Source of the DNA: Cristatella mucedo
Lineage: Eukaryota; Bryozoa; Phylactolaemata; Cristatellidae
Reading direction: 5' to 3'
Length of the DNA stretch: 64,000 nt
Assembly: GCA_009760855.2 (NCBI GenBank)
Contig: WPIO01000115.1
Span: forward strand, 912,501-976,500
Part shown: positions 56,840 to 64,000 of the stretch, piece after piece
Layout: every line of letters starts with the position of its first letter
Numbering within the stretch: position 1 is the stretch's first letter
Notes under the pieces: model-generated
The model's input: only the letters and a program-made list of their open reading frames with translations
What the model was told of the DNA's origin: nothing
The model's database searches: none
Made by a program: the position numbers and the translations under genes

Positions 56840-57212
56840 TCACTAAAGGCTTACATTCCTTTGGAGTGGGCGGCTTTAGTTCGTACGCTCCCAAAGTATG
56901 GAACTTCACCCCCGGCTTGCGTCACGACCTTAACTTATTTGTCCAAATTTTAAAAGCCGTTAAAAATGCGTATATTTATGACAGTAATAAGAGAGTTTTT
57001 GCCTGCTGATACTGTGCACACTTCTACCAACCAAACTTGCATGCCAACCATACGGGAGTGACGTTTAACTATGTTATTCTTGTTGGTGGTCGAGCGTAAC
57101 ATAACGAACTATTCGAACGTGCTTTTTTGATCGAATGTAGAGTGCTTTGAAAGATATTGAGTTTTCTTAGAGCACTCTTTCAAGTGCAATCTTATTAATA
57201 TTATTATTCATA
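56840..57212 (+). mobile_element. LINE family A-like C-terminus and tail
   Basis: Begins at the FGDRAFSSYAPKAWN-equivalent codons (GGCGGCTTTAGTTCGTACGC). It ends with a decayed hairpin (GAGTGCTTTGAAAGATATTGAG, AGAGCACTCTTTCAAGTGCAA) and TTATTAATATTATTATTC. The arms have co-varied from GCGCC/GGCGC to GAGTGCTTTG/AGAGCACTCTTTC while staying complementary in part. Confidence 0.72.
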
Positions 57213-57448
57213 AACACCTTAACCCATGAGCCAAAACGAGCTTGAGTTGTCGTAGCCAAAATAGCAATTGCTTGCACCTCGCCTCAACCAGAAGTAGTTT
57301 AACAAAGAATGTAGTGGATAGGGTCCAGCTTAAGACCCGCTGCCAGTATCTCCGCCTTATTAGCTCAGGATTTCTGAGCTAAGACGTGAAAATCAATACA
57401 CGGTTCCAGCTGGCCCTTCGTTTTCCAGTCTCGCACTGGGCTGCATCC

Positions 57449-57500
57449 GCTGAGTCAGCTGCGCCACCAGGTGGCAGCACAGAAGGGTGGGCATAAATAG
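57449..57500 (+). promoter_or_regulatory. Promoter-like cluster upstream of the ubiquitin-like exon
   Basis: GCTGAGTCAGC (57449-57459) matches a Maf-type/AP-1-like palindrome, CCACCAGGTGGCAG (57464-57477) matches the vertebrate CTCF core motif, and CATAAATAG (57492-57500) resembles a TATA box about 50 nt before the ATG at 57549. Short motifs occur by chance, and whether the host has CTCF is unknown. Confidence 0.3.
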
Positions 57501-57548
57501 GACGGTCTTCTGTGAAGACTACCGCAGTCTATCTTCTTTGTTTCAAGG

Positions 57549-57651
57549 ATGCAGATATACATCAAGACTATGACTGGAAAGCCTAATCTAATCCAGGTGC
57601 AACCCTTGGATACCTTAAAGGTTTTAATGCAGGCTGTGTACAAAGCGACAG
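57549..57651 (+). CDS. Ubiquitin-like first exon or fragment
   Basis: From ATG the 35 codons start MQIYIKTMTGK and align without gaps to ubiquitin residues 1-35. About 13 positions are identical, including M1 Q2 I3, K6 T7, T9 G10 K11, V17, P19, D21 T22 and G35. The segment ends ACAG|GTAAT, a plausible donor in phase 1 inside the Gly35 codon. No continuation of ubiquitin (the residues 36-76 with the diglycine end) was found nearby. It may be the first exon of a diverged ubiquitin-like protein, a partly copied ubiquitin gene, or a remnant. Key surface residues such as I44 and the C-terminal Gly-Gly cannot be judged because they would be in missing exons. Real ubiquitin is nearly invariant, so this much divergence argues against a functional ubiquitin gene. 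Confidence 0.5.
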
Positions 57652-57659
57652 GTAATCTA

Positions 57660-59160
57660 CTGCTGCAAATGGCGCCGTCTAGTACCTTACCTCGCTCTTG
57701 TTCCCAAGAGAACAGAATTAGAGCAGCTGCATGTGTCAACGAAGTCCAGCTCTGTTGGCTCACGGGGGTCACTTGAGAAAGTGAAGATGGGCGCAGCATT
57801 TAAGCCAGCCCCTACAGAGAGCAGTCTCTGCAAAGCATTTGGCGGCCACTTGTCGTAGCGGCCGTCGTAGCCCCCTATCTCTAGCACGCATGCATGTTGG
57901 CACCACTCTGCTGCGGTTTGTCTTTGCGGTTTGGTCGACGTATTTTTTCCCTGCTCGCTTGCTAAGTGAATCGAAAGTGCTCGCAGTGCTGTTTATTCTC
58001 GGTGAAACTACCAGGCTCAAGCTTGGTCGTTCTTTTCCCAGTCCACTGCAGCATGCCAGACTCTCACGGTAGTAGCCGCTTCAGTGACGCCCCGATACTC
58101 TGCTCGTTACGTTTAAAGGAATTGAACCGAACAATCAGCGGTTGTTTCATCTAGGACGTCAGCTAGGTAGCGGACCATGGGACAATGAAAATACGCCGCT
58201 GTCGGACTTCGGAATCTCCTCTTATTCGATGATTTATGTGTTGCTAAAACTGAGGGGCTGCTAACGGTCTGCGAAGCCCGTCGTATCCGCTGCCAGGTAA
58301 CTACTTTCACTGCATTAGTCGGATATCATTCAGTAAATTTCAACTCTAAAATTTCAACAACACTTGAAGAGAAAAAGGATGTACTTAAGTCTTAAAGGAT
58401 TTGCCTGTTGCTGTTTGAAACTGCTACAATACGCCTGGTTTCCGACGCTGAACTACAACATTTACACTTACAAAACTGACGTTACAGTAAGTACAGTAAC
58501 TGCCAAGCAAGCCTGTTCAAGACATCGAATTTCGGCTGCGGTCTTGTCAAAACGTGAGCATTTTTACCGCTTAACATTTCAGCTTAATTTCCGTTGAAAT
58601 AATGCGGGCTAACGCTTTTGCATTATTCCCCATAGACCTACTTTGCTCTAAGCGACGTGTTTACTTCGACTTATGCATAATGCTTCCTATGCTGAGCATC
58701 GTCAAACTGGTGGCTGTGCTTTAGCTGCACGAAAAACTAATAATAAAGTACTCTTTCATTTTACAAATTATTTTGTTCAATTAATATATTTTAATAATGA
58801 ATGCAAGGCTCTCTAATACGATTGGTACGTACACACCACCCGCCTAAAGTTCCTCAAGGATGGTTTCCTTCAGATAAGCGACATCTCTTTACAGCCCAAT
58901 ATATTTCTCAAAAATATTTTCATGCATCACTAACTACATGTTTTTTTCATGCTGCTTGATTTTTTACGTAATTAGTTCATTGAGTAGTCGGCTTTGCAGT
59001 AATTCCCGAGGGAGCTGAGTCACAGTCGGGACAACAATTCACTGCCACAGAATCATTTTAGAAGATTAATGGAATTTATGGAATTGCGATAGTAGAAGTG
59101 TTGCAATGCTCACAAGAATCATGCCAGGCCCTTTTGCTAATTAAAAATTGGAACTCGTTA
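57660..59160. other. No recognised gene; first part relatively GC-rich
   Basis: 57660-58300 is richer in G+C than the surroundings, and later exons of the ubiquitin-like gene were sought there without success. 58300-59160 is AT-rich. Overlapping open stretches on both strands (57687-58154) have no recognised domain. Confidence 0.35.
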
Positions 59161-59164
59161 ATGA

Positions 59165-59275
59165 TCATTCATTGAGCATGCTACCACTAACCATTCGATA
59201 GTGGTTTCCGTGCTGCTAATATAGAGTGCCTAGAAAGAGGTCGAGTTCTCTAAGGGCTTTGCATCCAGTGTCTTT
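59165..59275 (+). mobile_element. LINE family A tail fragment, sense
   Basis: GAGCATGCTACCACTAACCATTC, then AGAGTGCCTAGAAAGAGGTCGAG, TTCTCTAAGGGCTTTGCAT: the 3' UTR end and a decayed hairpin. No coding part remains. Confidence 0.65.
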
Positions 59276-59289
59276 TTTTAGTTGTCCAA

Positions 59290-60480
59290 GCGTGTTCAAT
59301 CCGTGACGTATGAGGTCAGGTGTCACACACGAGACGGGTCACCTGTAGAGTTCCTCGAGGATCTTTATTTGGTTCCTTGCTATTCTTCATATATGAACTT
59401 CCGGAAAAAGTTATTAGGGCCCAGACAATAGGATATCACTTTTATGCTAACGGTAACTTTATTTATCAAAAAAACCGTCAAAATCTGCTGTAGAAACTGA
59501 GTAACTGAATACTTGCCTTGTTTACATTAGATACTGGATGTAGCAAAACTTCTTGAAACTAAACAACAATAAAACCGAACTGCTGCTCGTTGGACATCCT
59601 AAACGTGTGGCGGGATTACAAGGCTTTGCTCTACTAATAGGCGATGCTGTTGTGCGACCACCACCACGCGCTCAACATCTAGATTTCGTTTTCGACAGCT
59701 GCTTCAATTTTAAAAGCCTCATTCAGAAGAGTGCATCTACAGCTTGTCATCACTTCCGATACCTATCCAAGATTAAGAGCTGTCTTTCAGAGTGGCTTTC
59801 AAAAATTTAACTAGCTCCTTAGTTCTGTCTCGGCTTAGATTGTGTAATTCTCTTTCGGCTGGGCTACCAAAGAAAGCAACGAGGCCACTGCAGCAGGCTT
59901 TGAATATCGCTGCATAGCTTGTCTTTATGTCCCAGCACTTTGCACTCGTATTTGCTTTGCTAAAAGAGCTAGAATAGATATTGGTTGACTGTGGATTCAG
60001 AGAGGAGTTTTTACCCTGAATCGCAACCACAGCCTGGCTCCTTCTTACCTAGCTGAACTGCTGCATCAGGTTCAGGCTCTTTGTGCCCTTAAGTCCTGTT
60101 TGGATATTAGTTTATCTATTCCACTTCTCCGCTTAAAGACCGTTAGCGAAGAAGCTATAGCTCTGCAGGTCCAAGACTGTGGATCTCGCTTTCACAATTC
60201 TTAGGCAACGACAACTACTCTCCTACTGCCGACTATGACACAGCCTCTCCAGCCATACCAAACTGTTACTTCCAGGCTACTCACTACCTAAACCACTCTC
60301 CTGACCTTGCAAGTTTCCCATTCTTTTGTTTGCGTGTGACAAAGTCTGTGGGCTACCGAATGCGTTCCGAAAGCCGCTTAGGGTGTGAATGTGATATTCC
60401 CAACTCCCCTGTCTAATAATCGCATAGCTTTTACGGCTTTATGGAGTTACAGACGGAAATAAATTACATTACTAATAAGA
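59290..60480 (+). mobile_element. LINE family B, most complete copy
   Basis: Late RT with a YADD-equivalent lost near 59440 (HFYANG in frame), then an open stretch 59553-59810: KLNNNKTELLLVGHPKR, SLIQKSASTACHHFRYLSKI. It continues in other frames through SRLRLCNSLSAGLPKKATRPLQ, the HSLAPSYLAELLHQ region and LRLKTVSEE. The 3' UTR has TGTTACTTCCAGGCTACTCA and CCGCTTAGGG. The end is GGAGTTACAGACGGAAATAAATTACATTAC. It differs from family A in the KTELLLVGHP box and in having no hairpin tail. Confidence 0.78.
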
Positions 60481-60484
60481 CCTC

Positions 60485-60712
60485 TGGTTACTACGAATGG
60501 CCTAATAGTGTGCTGGTCGGCTGCCACAAAACATAGGAAAAGCAACAACCATTTAGGAACCACCTAAGAATTGACTTGAACGAACACCCATGTTTTAAAG
60601 TGCTGTTCGATAACGACGTAACTTGACGGATGTAATTAAAGGATAGTGCAAGACAATTGCATACGTAAGGAGCAGGGAGGTCCGAAAAGTAGGGGTTCTG
60701 GCACTTTTTAAA
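60485..60712. other. No recognised gene
   Basis: Short spacer between the family B tail and an antisense family A tail. Confidence 0.45.
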
Positions 60713-60714
60713 AA

Positions 60715-61170
60715 TAAAACTAACAATGCACTTGATAAAGTGAACTCAGATAACTTAATCTCTCTCTAGGCGCTTTACATTTGCTGCAAAGGGAAATTCA
60801 GTTGAATGGTGAGTAAAATCATGCTTCATAAACAAACAATTGAATAACATGGTTAGGTTTGACATGCACAGGTTCAGCATGCAAATGTGGTTAGTGGCAG
60901 CATGCACAGTGTCAGCATGCATAAGCACATGAAGCAAGAATCACAGGTACCCACTAAATGCTGTCCTAAATAGGGGTGTTTTTAAATTCTTTTTAAATGT
61001 GGACTGGTCAGGGGATGTTCTGACACAGGTTGGGAGGGAGTTTCAGGCTTTGGAATCATATGAACTTAATGCACGGTCTCCAAAGGATTTGAGGTTAGAA
61101 AGAGGTATTTTTTAACTGTTGGATTCCAAAAAGCTGGTGGAACGATGCTCGGCCTGATGGGGGAGCATAA
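60715..61170 (-). mobile_element. LINE family A 3' fragment, antisense
   Basis: TGCACTTGATAAAGTGAACTCAGATAACTTAATC (hairpin arm partly decayed), CTCTAGGCGCTTTACATTTGC, antisense UTR (CAAATGTGGTTAGTGGCAGC), then antisense C-terminal codons up to CGGCCTGATGGGG. 5' truncated at about 61170. Close in sequence to the copy at 63537. Confidence 0.83.
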
Positions 61171-61189
61171 GATGCCCTTCAAGCTAAGC

Positions 61190-61490
61190 GGCAAGCAGTT
61201 GGCAAGTGAAGCCAAACTGAAAGGAGCCGATGTGTTTTGCAAGCCGTCCTAGACCAACCAGGCAGCGGTAGAATTTTTATCAGTCTGAAACTATTCAGAG
61301 CATGCGATGAAAATTTTGCAGTTGCTGAATAGCATTAATGAAGGCCGAATTTTTATAAATCTTGGAAAATGTTAACGGTCTTTTGGAAATATGTGGCATT
61401 TTCAAGAACTAGAAACTGAGAAAACGTCTTACATGATTGATCCACATACCATACTTGACTTTGTAACTTGTATATCTTGCAGTTGTTGAT
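61190..61490 (+). repeat. Dispersed repeat E, copy 2
   Basis: Shares GGCATTTTCAAGAACTAGAAACT, GATCAACC-like and TATATCTTGCA blocks, in order, with 49540-49865. No coding assignment. Confidence 0.45.
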
Positions 61491-61754
61491 CGTTTTGGGC
61501 TTGTTTAGACTCTGACAGCACATCTAGATAGCCGAATGCACTTTGGAAATCCCGTCCTAAGTACTGAAACTCAATGCTATCAACCGCTTCCAGCTAGTTC
61601 AACAGTCAAGGTATTCTGCCTTGAGAAACACTGAATGCAGGCATCTTTCCGTATGAAGCTGGATTTGGGTGCCAACGTGAAAATATCGTGCAAGTATACT
61701 GGAAATTGTATAGCTGCCTCTCCCTAGCAAAGAACGTTGGGACTTATACCTTGG

Positions 61755-61880
61755 TGAGCCGTGATGGCACACTAGAGAAGGCACTGGATTTCACGACCTC
61801 AGTCCCAAGGTCATGCGATCGATTCCCGAGGAAGGCAATCGTGTATCGTCAGTGCAAGCTGTGCTGCTAGCCGTAAAGGC
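61755..61880 (+). mobile_element. Possible tRNA-derived SINE fragment
   Basis: GTGAGCCGTGATGGCACACTAGAG may be a decayed A box. GGTCATGCGATCGATTCCC (61809-61827) fits a B box well. Downstream AGGCTCTTATATAGC gives no recognisable LINE tail. Confidence 0.4.
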
Positions 61881-61972
61881 TCTTATATAGCTACGTGAAA
61901 GAACCTTTTTAATAAGCTAAGATCTATTTATTTATTATTTTGTGATGCCGGTATTGATTTGGCAGTCGTTCC

Positions 61973-63440
61973 TTTTTGCTTAGGGTATGCAACGACCTAC
62001 TTAGGAAGGCAGACATGGGTGGAGTGTCTCGGCTTGTTTTGCTAGATCTTACGGAAGCTTTTGATACTATCGATCACAAAGTTATTTTAGAGTGCCTCTC
62101 ATCTCGCCTGGGCATCACTGACACTGCTCTGCAATGGTTCAGGTCCTATCATGAGAGAAGACTCCAGAGAATTGAGGTGAACGGACAAAGATCGTATAAG
62201 GTACTTCTGAAATATGGGGGTACCTCAGGGCTCCTTTCTCGGTCCGGTTCTTTTCACGGTTTTGACTCTCCCTCTTGCTGATGTGATAGCCTAGCACAAT
62301 CTAGGCTTTCACTTCTATGAGGATGAGACTCAGCTGTACCTTTGCTTTGATCCCTCCAAGCCTTCGAGCACCACAAATTCACTCAAATCCCTTGCTGCCT
62401 GTGTTGATGACATCAGCCCATGTATGGAAACAAATTTTCTAAAACTAAATGATGATACAACTCACTGACTAGGTATAGCAAAACCCCACGTGATTCACAT
62501 ATTGGAAAGGATGAAGCCTAACTTTGGCTCTGCCAGCATATCTTTAGTTCAATCAGCTCAAAATGTAGGTGTCATATTCAAAAGCGACCTCTTGTCACAC
62601 GACCGTATCAGCTCCACAGTAAAATCAGCCTATTTTCCGCTTCATAACATTGCTAAAGTTCAGGCTTGTTTAGATAAGGATACCATATCTAAGTTGGTCC
62701 ATTCATTCGTGACATCCCGTCTTGACTTCTGCAACTCGCTGCTCGATGGCCTATCAGCATGGGTGATCAGGCAATTACAGCTGGTACCAAAGTCTGCAAC
62801 TAGGCTTGTCTGTCATGAACTTGCCATTTGCTAGATTACTCCACTTCTCGCCGACCTAAACTGGCTACCAGTCAAGCAAAGTACTGACTTCAAGGTTTTG
62901 TCGCACACTTATAGGTCACTTCATTCTTTGGTTCCGGCCTACCTCTCAGATATGCTCCCCCTTAAGGCCAAGCATCGTACCACCTGCTTTTCGGAATACA
63001 GCTGTTTACAAATACCTCGTACGAACCTCAAATACTTTGGAGACCATGCATTTAGTTCGTATGCTCCCAGAGCCTTGAACTCTCTCCCAAACTGTGTCAG
63101 AACGTCCTTTGACCTGACCTCATTTAAAAAGAATTTAAGAATAAGCCTATTTCAGACAGCATTCAGTGGGTCCCTGCGATTCGTCCTTTATGTGCGTATG
63201 GGTACTTACACTGTGCACGCTGCAGCTAACCACATTTGCATTGTGACCCGATGCATGTCACCCCTAACAATGCTATTCCTTTTTTTGTTTATAAAGCATG
63301 ATTTTTCTCACCGTTTAATTGCATTTCTATTTAAAGCAAATGTAAAGCGCCAATAGAGAGATCGATATCTCTGAGGGTGCATTATCCAGTGCATTTCTAT
63401 TATTACTAATATATTAATTATTATTAATATTATAATCACT
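61973..63440 (+). mobile_element. LINE family A, RT to tail, moderately decayed
   Basis: Starts at the LLRVYNDLLRKADMG codons. Motif A LLDLTEAFDTIDHKV is near-intact. PQGS is broken by a frameshift (YGGTSGLL) and the YADD box reads YEDE. The C-terminal domain is open in pieces (62490-62834 and 62898-63356). It ends in GCGCCAATAGAGAGATCGAT, CTCTGAGGGTGCATTATCC and an ATT-rich tail at about 63395-63440. It has too many frame breaks to be active. Confidence 0.87.
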
Positions 63441-63536
63441 GTCACAGTCTGATCTCTGCTACTGGACTCGGGAGTCGCGAGCTTCACTGCTGCCATACAA
63501 CGCCAATATTCTCCGACAAGATAATGCTCCCAATCA

Positions 63537-64000
63537 AGTAATAATAGTAATACCAATCTTATTGCATTCGATAAAGCGCCCTCACACAACTTAATCTCTC
63601 TGTAGGCGATTGACAGTTGCTTCAAAGGGAAATGCAATTAAATGGTGAGCAAAATCGTGCTTTATAAACAAACAAAATGAAGAACATGGTTAAAGGCAAG
63701 AAGCGAAGGGTCAGCATGCAAATGTGGTTAGTGGCAGCATACACGGTGTCAGCATGCATAAGCACATGAAGCAAGAATCACAGGTACCCACTGAATGCTG
63801 TCCTAAATAGGTGTGTTTTTAAGTTTTTTTTTAATGTGGTCAGGTCAGGGTATGTTCTGACGCAGGTCGGGAGGGAGTTCCAGGCTGTGGGAGCCTACGA
63901 ACTAAATGCACGGTCTCCACAGAATTTAAGGTTTATACGATGTATTTGTAGACAGTTGGATTCCCAAAAGCTCGTGGTACGATGCTTGGCCTGATGGGGG
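63537..64000 (-). mobile_element. LINE family A 3' half, antisense, running off the window
   Basis: TAATAATAGTAATACC tail, GATAAAGCGCCCTCACACAAC, antisense UTR, then antisense C-terminal codons (CCAGGCTGTGGGAGCCTACG) to the window end. About 100 nt separate its tail from the sense tail at 63440, making another tail-to-tail pair. Confidence 0.85.

Noticed and set aside
57687-58020. Open frames on both strands near the ubiquitin-like fragment
   Set aside because: Overlapping frames in locally GC-rich DNA without recognisable motifs.
1-64000. CRISPR array, bacterial operon or prophage
   Set aside because: No regularly spaced direct repeats, no operon-like spacing or ribosome binding sites; introns, LINEs and SINEs indicate an animal genome.

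Overview
This 64 kb window looks like AT-rich nuclear DNA from an invertebrate animal. The evidence is GT-AG introns in a small secreted-protein gene, long gene-poor stretches, dinucleotide microsatellites, tRNA-headed SINEs, and many old and young copies of L2/CR1-type non-LTR retrotransposons (LINEs). No bacterial gene organisation is visible. The exact lineage cannot be fixed from sequence alone; a lophotrochozoan such as a flatworm or mollusc is only a guess.

Host-like content is small. (1) A three-exon gene for a secreted single Kunitz/BPTI-domain protein lies on the minus strand at 3298-3923. A plus-strand paralogue with the same exon layout, broken by an in-frame stop and two lost core cysteines, lies at 23170-23827. 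(2) A possible terminal exon encoding one transmembrane helix lies at 35039-35271. (3) An exon-like fragment matching the first 35 residues of ubiquitin, ending at a splice donor, lies at 57549-57651 behind promoter-like sequence. (4) GC-rich stretches at about 38390-39180 and 57250-58300 stand out from the AT-rich background but hold no gene I recognise.

Much of the rest is mobile DNA. Family A is an L2/CR1-like LINE: apurinic-type endonuclease (EN), a linker, reverse transcriptase (RT), a C-terminal domain around HWLP/WNSLP, then a 3' UTR ending in a hairpin and (ATT)n. It has more than 25 fragments. The best are 18605-20880 (one stop, two frameshifts) and 35591-37133 (open for 444 codons but 5' truncated). 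Family B is a second LINE with a different 3' end and an (ATTAC)n-like tail (17385, 37130, 44640, 46965, 48740, 54565, 59290). Family C is a more diverged RT lineage (28010, 43250). Copies are often nested, inverted or joined tail to tail.

The most interesting system-level observation is that tRNA-headed SINEs (45078-45215, 47390-47515, weaker at 50005-50135) end in a 3' segment closely resembling the family A hairpin. This suggests that the SINE borrows the LINE tail as the recognition site for its reverse transcriptase. A separate composite repeat (8655-9290, 46385-46960, minus strand 32850-32990) also contains such a tail.

Layout: 1-3 kb LINE A; 3.3-3.9 kb Kunitz gene; 3.9-8.6 kb no recognised gene; 8.6-20.9 kb repeats; 20.9-23.2 kb quiet; 23.2-23.8 kb Kunitz pseudogene; 24.2-34.3 kb dense nested LINEs; 35-37.4 kb possible membrane exon and young LINE A; 37.4-40.9 kb quiet, with a GC-rich island and a G/C-skewed minisatellite; 41-53 kb dense LINE/SINE; 53-57 kb older repeats; 57.4-58.3 kb ubiquitin-like fragment; 59-64 kb LINEs.
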